Shown here in pieces: positions 16,594 to 26,333 of a DNA stretch of 64,000 bases; within the stretch, counting starts at the first letter, position 1, and each line of letters begins with the position of its first letter. The notes beneath the pieces are model-generated. The model had not been told where the DNA came from, did no database searches, and worked only from the letters and a program-made list of their open reading frames with translations. The stretch comes from G965199725 sp965199725 (lineage in GTDB: Bacteria; Pseudomonadota; Gammaproteobacteria; Nitrosococcales; Methylophagaceae), in NCBI GenBank assembly GCA_965199725.1, contig OZ241321.1, positions 868,001 to 932,000 on the forward strand, read 5' to 3'. A program made the translations under genes and the position numbers.

Positions 16594-18879
16594 TTAAAAT
16601 ACTGTTCCCAATGAGAATTGGAAACTCTCGGTTGAGTCACCCTTTTGTTCGTTAAATGCCTGTACAAGACTGAAGGACATGGGACCAAGTGGTGAAATCC
16701 ATACCGTTGAAATCCCAGTTGAATAACGCAATAGGCCAGCATCAAATGATTGTTTACTATCATAAACGTTACCAGCATCAACAAACGCGCTCAAGCGAAC
16801 TGATTTAGGCATTTTTTTCAAAAATGGAATTGGGAATATCGCCTCAGCACTACCCGTTACCAGAAAATTACCGCCTAACGGTCTACCGGCATCCTTAACG
16901 CCTAATGTGTTCGCCTTAAAACCTCGCACACTGCGTATCCCGCCTGCATAAAAATTTTCGAAAAATGGAAAATCGTAGGTGCTACCATAAGCATCACCAT
17001 AACCCAAATTGCCACTTAAAGCTAATATTAGCTTATCAGTCATAGGGTGAAACCAGTTATTTTTGTAGCGCAGTTTGTAGTACTGGACGTCTCCACCTGG
17101 GATAGCCACATCTGCCGTCACATTCTGAAACATGCCGCTTGTTGGCAAAAACGCACTATCACGACTATCGCTTGACCACCCTACTGTTACTGATAGCATA
17201 TCAAATGACTTGCTTTCCTTGCTAACAAAGTCCTGATAGCGCTTAACCTTGCTTTTTGAAGAAACAGTTAACGTTGTATGTTCATAACCCAATCCCAAGC
17301 GAATACGATTTTCCTCGGAAACAGGGATACCAAAACTTATGTCCCCACCCAAGACATCAGTGTTATAACTGGCGATATTGGCTTCTTTTGCATCAGTCTC
17401 ACGATAAAACGCATTAAAGCTCTGGCTAATGCCATCTATTGTTGCAAAAGGGTTTTCATAGCCAAAACTATAAACGGTATTCACTTTACTGTTGCTAAAG
17501 CCAAAATCAATACGCTTACCACTACCCAAAAAGTTCTTCTGACTAATATTGGTCTTAAAGACAATGCCATCAGATTGAGAATAGCCAATACCTGCAGATA
17601 AAGACGCAGTACTGACCGATTCAATAACATTAAAATCCAGATCAACCTGATCAGGAGTGCCTAGCACAGCCGCTGTTTCAACATTAACATCTTCAAAATA
17701 ACCTAGGCGCTTAATACGAGTACGTGACTGTTCAATTTTCTCAGTTGAAGCCCATGCTGACTCTTGTTGACGCATCTCACGACGCAATACTTCATCACGG
17801 GTTTTACTGTTGCCAGTGATATTAATTCGACGGACATATACACGCTGACCAGGATCAACGAAAAAAGTCAAGATCACCTGCTTATTTTCCCGATCAATTT
17901 CCGGTACAGCATTCACGTTGGCAAAAGCATAGCCATTATCGCCAAACCGACCTGCCAATAGTTCGCTGCTTTCAGTAACTTCCTTACGAGAAAAAATGCT
18001 ATCTTTACCAATGGTGATCAAATCAAATAACTCTTCTTCAGATACAGTCAAATCACCAGCAAGTCGTACTTCCTTGACACGGTAACGGCCTCCTTCAGTA
18101 ATATTGATAGTAATAAATACTCGTTTTTTATCATCAGTGATGGCGACTTGTGTTGATTCAATAGCAAAATCAATATAGCCACGATCTAAATAAAAGGAGC
18201 GTAACCTTTCCAAATCAGCGGATAATCTCTGACGCGAATATTGATTATCATTGGTGATAAAAGAAAATAAGCCGCCTGTAGAAGATTCAAAATCAGCCAA
18301 TAATTCATCCTCACCAAATTGAGTATTGCCAATAATGTTGATATTACCAATTTTGGCGGCGTCTCCTTCAGTCATTGTAATTCTGATAGCCACCCGATTA
18401 CGCGACAGAGGCGTGACATCTGACTCAATAACAACACCGTACTTACCGCGACTAAAGTACTGACGCTGCAGCTCAAGCTTCACATGCTCAATCATTGCCT
18501 GCTCATATACGCGCCCTTCTGAAAAACCAATCTGGCGTAGTGATTTTAACAACTGATCATTGTCAATATCTTTATTGCCAACAAATTCAATGCTGGAAAT
18601 AGCAGGTCTTTCGCGTACCTTAATAACCAGAATATCGCCTTGTCTTTCCACAGAGACGCCATTAAAATATCTAGACTTAAACAAAGCGCGGATAACGCTT
18701 TTTGCAACTTTTTCCGTAGTTTCATCACCCACTTTTACAGCAAGGAGATTAAATACCGTGCCTGCTGAAATTCGCTGCAATCCTTCAACGCGAATATCCT
18801 TAATTACAAAACTATCAGCAAATGCCAACCTAGACAGCAAAAGCAATATAGTAATGATAAGTTGATGTATTATTTTCAT
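16594..18879 (-). CDS. bamA: BamA, outer-membrane protein assembly factor
   Basis: The central Omp85 protein of the BAM complex. The 761-residue precursor begins with a signal peptide cut after about residue 21 (LAFA before DSFVIKDIRVEG). Five POTRA domains occupy roughly residues 22-420 and a beta-barrel the remainder, with the VRGFK motif of the L6 loop (about residue 652) and the C-terminal phenylalanine signal (SLGTVF). It lies between rseP and skp, where envelope-stress genes cluster in gammaproteobacteria. Confidence 0.98.
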   Translation of the reverse strand: MKIIHQLIITILLLLSRLAFADSFVIKDIRVEGLQRISAGTVFNLLAVKVGDETTEKVAKSVIRALFKSRYFNGVSVERQGDILVIKVRERPAISSIEFVGNKDIDNDQLLKSLRQIGFSEGRVYEQAMIEHVKLELQRQYFSRGKYGVVIESDVTPLSRNRVAIRITMTEGDAAKIGNINIIGNTQFGEDELLADFESSTGGLFSFITNDNQYSRQRLSADLERLRSFYLDRGYIDFAIESTQVAITDDKKRVFITINITEGGRYRVKEVRLAGDLTVSEEELFDLITIGKDSIFSRKEVTESSELLAGRFGDNGYAFANVNAVPEIDRENKQVILTFFVDPGQRVYVRRINITGNSKTRDEVLRREMRQQESAWASTEKIEQSRTRIKRLGYFEDVNVETAAVLGTPDQVDLDFNVIESVSTASLSAGIGYSQSDGIVFKTNISQKNFLGSGKRIDFGFSNSKVNTVYSFGYENPFATIDGISQSFNAFYRETDAKEANIASYNTDVLGGDISFGIPVSEENRIRLGLGYEHTTLTVSSKSKVKRYQDFVSKESKSFDMLSVTVGWSSDSRDSAFLPTSGMFQNVTADVAIPGGDVQYYKLRYKNNWFHPMTDKLILALSGNLGYGDAYGSTYDFPFFENFYAGGIRSVRGFKANTLGVKDAGRPLGGNFLVTGSAEAIFPIPFLKKMPKSVRLSAFVDAGNVYDSKQSFDAGLLRYSTGISTVWISPLGPMSFSLVQAFNEQKGDSTESFQFSLGTVF

Positions 18880-18922
18880 TATTACATCCGTTTAACTAGC
18901 CAGTCTACCTGCATTTAATATA

Positions 18923-20263
18923 TCATCCAAACAGCCTGGAGAAATCATTGAAAAATGCCAGAGAAATCATTAGCAATAGCACCACGACACCCACTTTCTG
19001 GGCTTTAATCTGTGCACATTCAGAGAATGGTTTACCGCGAACCCATTCAATAAAACACAGAAACAAATTACCACCATCCAGTATTGGAATGGGCAAAAAG
19101 TTTAACATAGCCAGACTAATGCTTATCATTGCTAAAAAATGCATAAACGTGAATATACCAATGTCAGCAGAAGCAAGAGCGGTTTGGGCTATGCTAATAG
19201 GCCCTCCAATATTTTTACTTGATACTGCACCTGTTGCCACACCAAATAAATTTTTTATCGTCAACAGTGATAATATCCATGTTTTTCGTATTGACTGCGA
19301 CGCAGCAGTAAATAGACCGTAACGCAATTCCGCTTGCAATTCATCTGGAATATCAGTTTTTAGACTATCAACCTGTGCGCCTATTTGTCCTAAATTATCT
19401 ACGGTCTTATCAGGCACCAATACAACATTAAGCGATTGGCCAGCACGTTCAATAACAACCTGTAAGGCTTTATCTGGGCTGGCTTGAACTAATTCAACCA
19501 GTGCAGACCAACTGGCAATAGCGCCTCCATCAACAGACAACACTAAGTCACCTTGCCTTAAACCTGCCTGGTCAGCAGCCCCCCCTTTTATTACCGAATG
19601 AATCACCGGCACTAATTCAACATAAACTGGGGAAATACCAAGTGATTTTAACATCAATAGGGTTGAACTGGCTTGGTTTTGTGTTGGCATTTTAAGCTGT
19701 CGTTGCATGTATGCACCATCCATAGCAATAGAAAAATCTAATGCATCGCCTGCTTGGTAAAACTGCAAAAGTGATTGATGCACACTTGACCAAGTAGGTG
19801 TTTCTACACCATTTACCGCCTTAATCTCACTGCCAACCACGAACTGTGCAATATCTGCAGCTGAATTTGGTTCAATATCCCCGATTATTGGTCGAATACC
19901 TGGAATGCCTGTTACAAAAATAACCCAGTATATTAATACCGCAAACAAAAGATTCGCCAATGGCCCAGCGGCCAAAATAGCAATGCGCGATCGCAGTGGC
20001 TGACGATTAAACGTTTTGTCAAGGTCTTCATCAGCAACATCGCTCTCACGCTCATCCAACATTTTTACATAGCCACCTAATGGAATAACTGCCATAATAT
20101 ACTCAGTACCGTACTTATCTGTCTTTTTCCACAATGGCCTACCAAAACCGATTGAAAACTTAAGTACCTCTACGCCGCAACGTCTTGCTACCCAAAAATG
20201 ACCAAATTCATGAACAACAATTAATATGACTAATGTAACAATAAAATACAGTAATGCTTGCAT
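18923..20263 (-). CDS. rseP: RseP, site-2 intramembrane metalloprotease
   Basis: RseP cleaves anti-sigma factor RseA within the membrane to release sigma-E, and clears remnant signal peptides. The zinc motif HEFGH is at residues 18-22 in the first membrane helix and the second active-site segment is NFLPIPILDGG near residue 392. Two PDZ-like regions lie between them (for example GGAADQAGLRQGDLVLSVDG). The length of 446 matches the family (450 in E. coli). It begins one base after dxr ends and is followed by bamA. Confidence 0.97.
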   Translation of the reverse strand: MQALLYFIVTLVILIVVHEFGHFWVARRCGVEVLKFSIGFGRPLWKKTDKYGTEYIMAVIPLGGYVKMLDERESDVADEDLDKTFNRQPLRSRIAILAAGPLANLLFAVLIYWVIFVTGIPGIRPIIGDIEPNSAADIAQFVVGSEIKAVNGVETPTWSSVHQSLLQFYQAGDALDFSIAMDGAYMQRQLKMPTQNQASSTLLMLKSLGISPVYVELVPVIHSVIKGGAADQAGLRQGDLVLSVDGGAIASWSALVELVQASPDKALQVVIERAGQSLNVVLVPDKTVDNLGQIGAQVDSLKTDIPDELQAELRYGLFTAASQSIRKTWILSLLTIKNLFGVATGAVSSKNIGGPISIAQTALASADIGIFTFMHFLAMISISLAMLNFLPIPILDGGNLFLCFIEWVRGKPFSECAQIKAQKVGVVVLLLMISLAFFNDFSRLFG

Positions 20264-20264
20264 A

Positions 20265-21431
20265 TTATTTTATAATGCTTTCAGCAACAGATCTTGCCTT
20301 TTGATCATCAACCAATATTTGCTCTAATGTATCACTACTGCTTGGTGGTACAGAAGCTAATACCTGCTCAATAATACAAGTAATATGAGTAAATTTTATT
20401 CTTCTATCTAAAAAAGCGCTGACTGCAACTTCATTAGCTGCATTTAAAATTGTTGTGCTGGTGCCACCAGCATCCAGTGCTTGGTAAGCTAATTTAAGAC
20501 ATGGAAATCGTTGCTGATTAATCTCATCAAAATCCAGCTGGCCTAAGGCTAACAAATCTAAAGGTGCTACGCCAGAATCAATACGTTCTGGCCATGCCAG
20601 CGCACTTGCAATAGGTATCCTCATGTCAGGATTACCCATCTGCGCCAAAACCGAACCATCAATATAATCCACCATTGAATGAATAATGCTCTGGCGATGC
20701 AATACAACTTCAATCTGATGGCTGGCCAAACCAAATAACCAATGTGCTTCGATGACTTCCAGCCCCTTGTTCATCATTGTTGCTGAATCAACCGAAACTT
20801 TTTTACCCATCATCCAGTTCGGATGGGCGATAGCCTGATCGGGTGTCACATCATGTAGGGCTGCCAAATCATAATCCCTGAAAGGCCCGCCTGATGCCGT
20901 TAAAATAACGCGACGTACGCTTTCATTATCATTATGATAACATTCCGGTAAACATTGCCAGATGGCATTATGCTCACTATCTACTGGCAACAGGCGTGCA
21001 CCATGAGTAGCTACCTCCCGCATTAGCAAACTGCCACTCATGACAAGCGCCTCTTTATTGGCCAGCATAATGTGTTTACCTGCCTGTGCAGCAGCAAGCG
21101 TTGGCAACAAACCGGCTGCGCCAACAATTGCAGCGACAACGTAATCTGTGTGCTGGCTTTTGCACACATATTGCAGCGCCTTATCACCCAATAATACTTG
21201 AGTTTTGGCGCCAACAGCCTGTAAGTTTCGTATCAATTGCTGAGCTGACTGTTCGTGCAACATAACTGCAACATCTGGTGAAAACTGCTGACATTGCTCA
21301 AATAAACGATCAACAGAACGGTTAGCAGTCAGGGCATAGACTGTGTACCTATCAGGATACCGTGACACAACATCAAGCACGCTGATACCTATTGACCCTG
21401 TTGACCCTAATATAGTGATGGCTTGACTAAT
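20265..21431 (-). CDS. dxr: DXP reductoisomerase Dxr, apparent ATT start
   Basis: Dxr converts 1-deoxyxylulose 5-phosphate to MEP, the committed step of the non-mevalonate isoprenoid pathway, using NADPH. Using ordinary start codons the frame begins only at a GTG ending at 21380, which would remove the NADPH-binding motif. Reading upstream in frame restores ITILGSTGSIG, the essential Rossmann motif, and the first plausible initiation codon is ATT at 21431-21429, with AGGAG seven bases before it. This gives 388 residues (E. coli 398). Active-site segments ANKEALVMSG, DSEHNAIWQ and MNKGLEVIEAHWLF are intact. The ATT lies two bases after the cdsA stop. Confidence 0.93.
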   Translation of the reverse strand: MSQAITILGSTGSIGISVLDVVSRYPDRYTVYALTANRSVDRLFEQCQQFSPDVAVMLHEQSAQQLIRNLQAVGAKTQVLLGDKALQYVCKSQHTDYVVAAIVGAAGLLPTLAAAQAGKHIMLANKEALVMSGSLLMREVATHGARLLPVDSEHNAIWQCLPECYHNDNESVRRVILTASGGPFRDYDLAALHDVTPDQAIAHPNWMMGKKVSVDSATMMNKGLEVIEAHWLFGLASHQIEVVLHRQSIIHSMVDYIDGSVLAQMGNPDMRIPIASALAWPERIDSGVAPLDLLALGQLDFDEINQQRFPCLKLAYQALDAGGTSTTILNAANEVAVSAFLDRRIKFTHITCIIEQVLASVPPSSSDTLEQILVDDQKARSVAESIIK

Positions 21432-21433
21432 AG

Positions 21434-22255
21434 CTACACTCCTAAAAGAAATAAACCTGACGTAAATATAGGAACAGCAGCGATCAGACCATCAATGCGA
21501 TCTAATAAGCCGCCATGACCGGGCAACAATGTACCACTATCTTTTACCCTGTAGTATCGCTTAAACAGGCTCTCAAACAAGTCACCTGTCATAGCAATAA
21601 GCACGGTTATAAATGATAATATCAGCCAACTTTGCCATGTAAGTAACATTGCCATGTCAAGCGCATAAGCAAATACTGCCCACGCCAATGCCAATAACAG
21701 TCCACCAAAAGCACCTTCCCATGTTTTATTTGGGCTAATTGCTACAGCCAGCGGTGTCTTGCCCCACCTTTTACCAACAAAATAACCACCGCTATCAGCA
21801 AGCGATACTAGAACCACTACATAAAGCAAATACTGTGGGCCTGTATCGCCTGATTCATGCAGTTGAACACTCGTTAATGCAAACAATGTTAGTACTGCGC
21901 TGGCAATAACCAGTGCTGGCAATGGTTGCAAAATCAGCAACAAAAAGCCCTTAGATATTGCCTTGTTAGCAAACATACATACAACAAAAAGAATGACTCC
22001 CCATAGCACAAATACAATAATAGCCATTGTTGATGCTGATAGCATCAAGCCTATTAGCATAGCAAAAGCCAATATTGATATAGCAAAAATCAACTGGATT
22101 TTTCTGTTGTAACCGATGATTTTGAACCATTCAATGGCTGCCAGCAAAACAACAATGATTAACATCAACCGTGTCAGGGCTGTCGGTAAATACAAAATGC
22201 TGGCAATGACAAGCGGCATCAATATTGCTGCCGTTAATAACCGCTGTTTAAGCAT
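21434..22255 (-). CDS. cdsA: CdsA, phosphatidate cytidylyltransferase
   Basis: An inner-membrane enzyme making CDP-diacylglycerol from phosphatidate and CTP. The 273-residue product is almost entirely hydrophobic, with about eight membrane segments. The CDS signature is visible as SLADSGGYFVGKRWGKTPL, SPNKTWEGAFGG and KDSGTLLPGHGGLLDRIDG. The frame extends upstream to 22432 inside uppS, but the ATG at 22255 (MLKQRLLTAAILM) fits the family and overlaps uppS by eight bases. Its last codons supply the Shine-Dalgarno for dxr. Confidence 0.95.
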   Translation of the reverse strand: MLKQRLLTAAILMPLVIASILYLPTALTRLMLIIVVLLAAIEWFKIIGYNRKIQLIFAISILAFAMLIGLMLSASTMAIIVFVLWGVILFVVCMFANKAISKGFLLLILQPLPALVIASAVLTLFALTSVQLHESGDTGPQYLLYVVVLVSLADSGGYFVGKRWGKTPLAVAISPNKTWEGAFGGLLLALAWAVFAYALDMAMLLTWQSWLILSFITVLIAMTGDLFESLFKRYYRVKDSGTLLPGHGGLLDRIDGLIAAVPIFTSGLFLLGV

Positions 22256-22991
22256 TAATGGTTGCCTGAATTTGTTCTGAAGTTCTGCCAAAACGCCGCT
22301 CGCGCTGACAAAAAGATGCAATAGCTTTATCCAGTTCAGCATCGTTAAAATTAGGCCACAATGTATCAGTAAAGTAAAACTCAGTATACGCCATTTGCCA
22401 TAATAAAAAATTACTGACTCGCTGCTCTCCACCAGTGCGAATAAACAAATCTGGCTCTACCCATCCTGCTGTAGTTAAGCCTGCACAAATATTGCCTTCG
22501 GTGATATTTTCTGGATCAAGTATTCCTGCTCTTACTTTTTTAGCTAACTGCCGAACTGATTGAGTGATATCCCAGCGACCACCGTAATTAGCTGCTATAT
22601 TGATAGTCATACCCGAATTGCTAGCCGTTAATTGCTCAGCCTGGACGATATTTTCCTGCAAGTTCTCTGAAAACTTACTGATATCTCCGATAATGCGCAG
22701 TCGGATATTATTTTTGTGCGCTTGCTCAGCTTGTTGCTGTAAAGACGTGGCAAATAAATGCATCAGCACGCTTACTTCTTTTTGGGGTCGCCGCCAGTTT
22801 TCGCTGCTGAAAGCAAATAGACTGAGTACCCTTATATTGCGTCTAACACAATGCTTAATAATGCCTTCAACTGCGCTGACACCAGCACGGTGACCAATAA
22901 AGCGAGGTTCTTTTCGCTGCTCTGCCCATCGCCCGTTGCCATCCATGACGATTGCGATATGCTGCGGAACTGAAAGCGCCTGCTCAGTCAT
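22248..22991 (-). CDS. uppS: UppS, undecaprenyl diphosphate synthase
   Basis: A cis-prenyltransferase that builds the C55 carrier lipid for peptidoglycan and O-antigen. The 247-residue product has the catalytic segment IVMDGNGRWA, FAFSSENWRRP in the middle and the conserved C-terminal RTGGEQRVSNFLLWQMAYTE that binds isopentenyl diphosphate. It is in the order frr-uppS-cdsA-dxr, the usual gammaproteobacterial arrangement. Confidence 0.98.
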   Translation of the reverse strand: MTEQALSVPQHIAIVMDGNGRWAEQRKEPRFIGHRAGVSAVEGIIKHCVRRNIRVLSLFAFSSENWRRPQKEVSVLMHLFATSLQQQAEQAHKNNIRLRIIGDISKFSENLQENIVQAEQLTASNSGMTINIAANYGGRWDITQSVRQLAKKVRAGILDPENITEGNICAGLTTAGWVEPDLFIRTGGEQRVSNFLLWQMAYTEFYFTDTLWPNFNDAELDKAIASFCQRERRFGRTSEQIQATINA

Positions 22992-23008
22992 TACATTTAT
23001 TAATAAGA

Positions 23009-23566
23009 TTACACTTCCATTAAATCAGCTTCTTTTTCTGCCAATATGACATCAATCTGCTTAATAATGGAATCGGTCAGCTGCTGAATTTCATCTTCAG
23101 CATCGCGCTCTTCATCTACTGAAATTTGTTTTTCTTTTAATAATCTTTTTAACGCGCTATTAGCATCACGACGAATATTACGTGCAGCAACCCGTCCATC
23201 CTCAGCCTTGCTTTTTGCCATCTTAACCAAATCAAGACGGCGCTCTTCAGTTAATGGGGGAATAGGTATACGAATTGTCATCCCGGCGGTGGCTGGATTA
23301 AGGCCCAAATTTGATATCATAATTGCTTTTTCAATTACTGACAGCATTGGTTTTTCCCACGGTGTTACCGTTAATGTCCGTGCATCTTCAACACCAACAT
23401 TCGCCACTTGGTTTAATGGCATCTCAGCGCCATAATAATCCACCATGATCTGATCCAGTAAACCCGTGTGCGCCCTTCCAGCACGAATATTTGCCATCAT
23501 ATTCTTCAAGGCAACGACGCTTTTACGCATTCTTTCCGTCGCATCTTTTTTAATGTCTTCAATCAT
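23009..23566 (-). CDS. frr: Ribosome recycling factor
   Basis: RRF splits post-termination ribosomes with EF-G. The 185-residue product matches the E. coli length exactly and shows RAGRAHTGLLDQIMVDYYG (residues 28-46), NPATAGMTIRIPIPPLTEERR and the C-terminal helix ending EKEADLMEV. It lies between pyrH (14-base gap) and uppS. Confidence 0.98.
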   Translation of the reverse strand: MIEDIKKDATERMRKSVVALKNMMANIRAGRAHTGLLDQIMVDYYGAEMPLNQVANVGVEDARTLTVTPWEKPMLSVIEKAIMISNLGLNPATAGMTIRIPIPPLTEERRLDLVKMAKSKAEDGRVAARNIRRDANSALKRLLKEKQISVDEERDAEDEIQQLTDSIIKQIDVILAEKEADLMEV

Positions 23567-23580
23567 GATTATAGAGCTTT

Positions 23581-24306
23581 TTACTCAATCAGGGTACCAA
23601 CATCTTCGCCGTAAACAATCTTGGCTAAATTGCCTTTTGTGTGGATATTAAACACCCTGAGCGGTATAGACTGTTCCTGACACATCACCGCCGCAGTAAT
23701 ATCCATGACACCTAACCGTTTATTAATGAACTCATCATAACTAAGTCTAGTATAAGGCTTAGCATCAGGATTTTTTTTCGGATCAGCGCTATAAACGCCA
23801 TCAACTTGGGTTGCTTTTAGTATCACATCTGCACTGATTTCCAGTGCACGTAAACTAGCTGCCGAATCAGTGGTAAAAAATGGATTACCGGTACCAGCGG
23901 CAAAAATGACAACCCGTCCTTTTTCTAAATGACGAATAGCACGACGGCGTAGATAGTCTTCACACACTTCATTAATTTTAATGGCTGACATCACCCGACA
24001 AAAAGATCCGCGTCGCTCCAGCATGTCCTGTAATGCCAATGCGTTCATAACGGTGGCCAACATGCCCATATGATCACCACTAACACGATCTATACCGCTT
24101 TCCGCTAAACCAGCACCGCGAAATATGTTGCCACCACCGATTACAATACCAAGCTCAAATCCTTGGGCATTGAGGGTGGAAATCTCTTTGGCAAAGCTAG
24201 AAATAACTGCTGGATCAATCCCGTAACCAGCATCACCCATTAACGCTTCGCCACTTAACTTAAGCAGAACCCGCTTATAAGCGGGTTTCCTTTTTGTTGT
24301 GGCCAT
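23581..24306 (-). CDS. pyrH: UMP kinase PyrH
   Basis: A hexameric kinase of the amino-acid-kinase fold that makes UDP from UMP and ATP. The 241-residue product matches the E. coli length. Signatures are VLLKLSGEALMGD near the N-terminus, IVIGGGNIFRG (phosphate loop), FAAGTGNPFFTTDSAA in the centre and KATQVDGVYSADPKK near residue 165. It sits between tsf and frr as usual. Confidence 0.98.
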   Translation of the reverse strand: MATTKRKPAYKRVLLKLSGEALMGDAGYGIDPAVISSFAKEISTLNAQGFELGIVIGGGNIFRGAGLAESGIDRVSGDHMGMLATVMNALALQDMLERRGSFCRVMSAIKINEVCEDYLRRRAIRHLEKGRVVIFAAGTGNPFFTTDSAASLRALEISADVILKATQVDGVYSADPKKNPDAKPYTRLSYDEFINKRLGVMDITAAVMCQEQSIPLRVFNIHTKGNLAKIVYGEDVGTLIE

Positions 24307-24369
24307 GTATGTTCTGCTTCCTGATCAAAAATCCCACTACCAATATTTATGTCAGCCATTAATTAGCTA

Positions 24370-25239
24370 CTAAACTTGGGCTAGAACCTGCTCAGCAAAA
24401 TTATCTACTTGCTTTTCAATGCCTTCACCCACCTCAAAAAAGGCAAATGAATCAACCACTGCACTTGCTTGCTTGATCAGCTCATCAACAGTTATCTCAG
24501 TGTTTTTAATAAACGGTTGCCCTAGTAGGGTGACCTCGTTAACAAACTTTTTCATTCGACCGGCAACCATTTTTTCAATGATATTATCTGGTTTGCCGCT
24601 TTCTTTTGCCTGTGCTGTGATAATATCACATTCCCTGCTTAATAGGTCACTTGCCAAATCGTCTGGTGATACAGCTTGCGGCCGACTGGCGGCGACATGC
24701 ATAGCAATATCTCTGGCTAATACGATATTGTCTCCTGTCAATTTAACCATGGTACCAATACGGTCGCCATGGATATATGAACCGATCACACCTTCTGGTA
24801 CAGACATCAATATAAAACGACGAATCTGAATATTTTCACCAATTTTAGCTACTAAGCTCTGGCGAACAACTTCAATACTATCACCATCCATCGGTAACGC
24901 CATCAAGCTGGCACGATTGTCTGGCTGCTCTGTTAATGCAATAGCAGCAACCCTGCCAGCAAATTCAATAAAATTATCTGTTTTAGCAACAAAGTCTGTT
25001 TCACAATTAACCTCAACCATCGCAGCGTGATGATTGTCATCACTCATCCTGATTGCGATCACGCCTTCTGAAGCAACACGATCAGATTTCCTTTCTGCCT
25101 TTGTCAATCCTGATTTACGCATTGCTTTAATAGCAACATCAATATCGCCATCAGATTCCATCAATGCTTTTTTGCATTCCATCATGCCAGAGCCAGTACG
25201 TTCACGTAGCTCTTTTACCAACGCGGTAGTAATTACCAT
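24370..25239 (-). CDS. tsf: Elongation factor Ts
   Basis: EF-Ts exchanges GDP for GTP on EF-Tu. The 289-residue product has the N-terminal UBA-like motif ELRERTGSGMMECKKAL, the EF-Tu contact TDFVAKTDNF (about residue 80) and a family-typical dimerisation core. It is downstream of rpsB; the 108-base intergenic stretch contains a GTGAC/GTCAC hairpin (25316-25337) that could dampen read-through from rpsB. Confidence 0.98.
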   Translation of the reverse strand: MVITTALVKELRERTGSGMMECKKALMESDGDIDVAIKAMRKSGLTKAERKSDRVASEGVIAIRMSDDNHHAAMVEVNCETDFVAKTDNFIEFAGRVAAIALTEQPDNRASLMALPMDGDSIEVVRQSLVAKIGENIQIRRFILMSVPEGVIGSYIHGDRIGTMVKLTGDNIVLARDIAMHVAASRPQAVSPDDLASDLLSRECDIITAQAKESGKPDNIIEKMVAGRMKKFVNEVTLLGQPFIKNTEITVDELIKQASAVVDSFAFFEVGEGIEKQVDNFAEQVLAQV

Positions 25240-25347
25240 TGCAATAACCCTTATTTTAGTTCACCAAACGGACAATATACTTAGCCAAGCAAAAAAGAGC
25301 GCCGCTATCTTAAAAGTGACTGTATAGTTTATGTCACGCTATAAAAT

Positions 25348-26103
25348 CTAAGCAGTGACTGTTTCTGTACTTGGCGCCGCAACCTCCGCTATTTCTGGTT
25401 CTTCATCCACATTAGTTGCGACCGAGGCACGAGCCTCTAAAATAGCATCAGCTAAGTTCATAGTATATAACTTGATAGCCCGCATGGAGTCATCATTACC
25501 AGGGATGATGTAATCAACCCCATCAGGAGTACTATTACTGTCAACAATTGCAACCACTGGAATACCTAACTTGCCAGCCTCCTGGATGGCAATGCGTTCA
25601 CGATCAACATCAATCACAAACAGCGCATCAGGCAGGCGAGTCATTTGCCTGACGCCCCCAATACTTTTTTCCAATTTCTCCTGCTGGCGCATCAGGTTTA
25701 ATATTTCTTTCTTTTTTAAGCCCTCTAACCTGCCCGATTCTATTGTTTCTTGAATGCTATCTAACCGCTTGATTGATCGGCGCACCGTATGATAGTTGGT
25801 CAACATACCCCCCAGCCAACGACGATTAACAAACGGTATACCAGCACGTTCTGCGTCTTCACGAATTGCATCTTGTGCAACACGCTTGGTACCTACAAAT
25901 AAAATACAACCTTTTTTTGCCGCTAACCCACTGATAAAATTCAACGCATCATTAAACATTGGCAAGCTGTGTTCAAGATTGATGATATGGATATTATTTC
26001 GTCTACCAAAAATAAACGGTGCCATTTTAGGGTTCCAATAACGTGTTTGGTGTCCAAAGTGAACGCCCGCCTCCAGCATTTGGCGCATAGTTATTTTTGC
26101 CAT
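25348..26103 (-). CDS. rpsB: Ribosomal protein uS2
   Basis: A small-subunit protein on the back of the 30S head that helps recruit bS1. The 251-residue product begins MAKITMRQMLEAGVHFGHQTRYWNP and has PDALFVIDVDRERIAIQEA and VAIVDSNSTPDGVDYIIPGNDD near its end. The C-terminal 25 residues are acidic and variable. It is first in the rpsB-tsf-pyrH-frr series. A hairpin in its leader, just upstream of the ribosome-binding site, may mediate autogenous control. Confidence 0.98.
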   Translation of the reverse strand: MAKITMRQMLEAGVHFGHQTRYWNPKMAPFIFGRRNNIHIINLEHSLPMFNDALNFISGLAAKKGCILFVGTKRVAQDAIREDAERAGIPFVNRRWLGGMLTNYHTVRRSIKRLDSIQETIESGRLEGLKKKEILNLMRQQEKLEKSIGGVRQMTRLPDALFVIDVDRERIAIQEAGKLGIPVVAIVDSNSTPDGVDYIIPGNDDSMRAIKLYTMNLADAILEARASVATNVDEEPEIAEVAAPSTETVTA

Positions 26104-26124
26104 ATTATATTACCTTTTGCAAAA

Positions 26125-26149
26125 TTGGGGTTAAGCCTCCACACCCCAA
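26125..26149 (-). promoter_or_regulatory. Leader hairpin before rpsB
   Basis: TTGGGGT (minus strand, 26149-26143) pairs with ACCCCAA (26131-26125) around an 11-base loop that contains GGAGG. The stem ends about ten bases before the rpsB Shine-Dalgarno (AAAGG). Structured leaders controlling S2 synthesis are known in gammaproteobacteria; this one is inferred from its position and symmetry. Confidence 0.5.
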
Positions 26150-26333
26150 GCATGTTATACTGGATTGCATCCTAAAATCCTTAAATTATGGTGCATGACT
26201 TCTACCTAAAAATGTTTAAGCCATCTGCTAGTTTATACCATAAATCCAACATAAAGGCAATGTTATCTGCTATTTTATCATTTTAGCTTATTTACGGCAC
26301 ACTATAGAGAGATACTCATAAGGAATTAACGGT

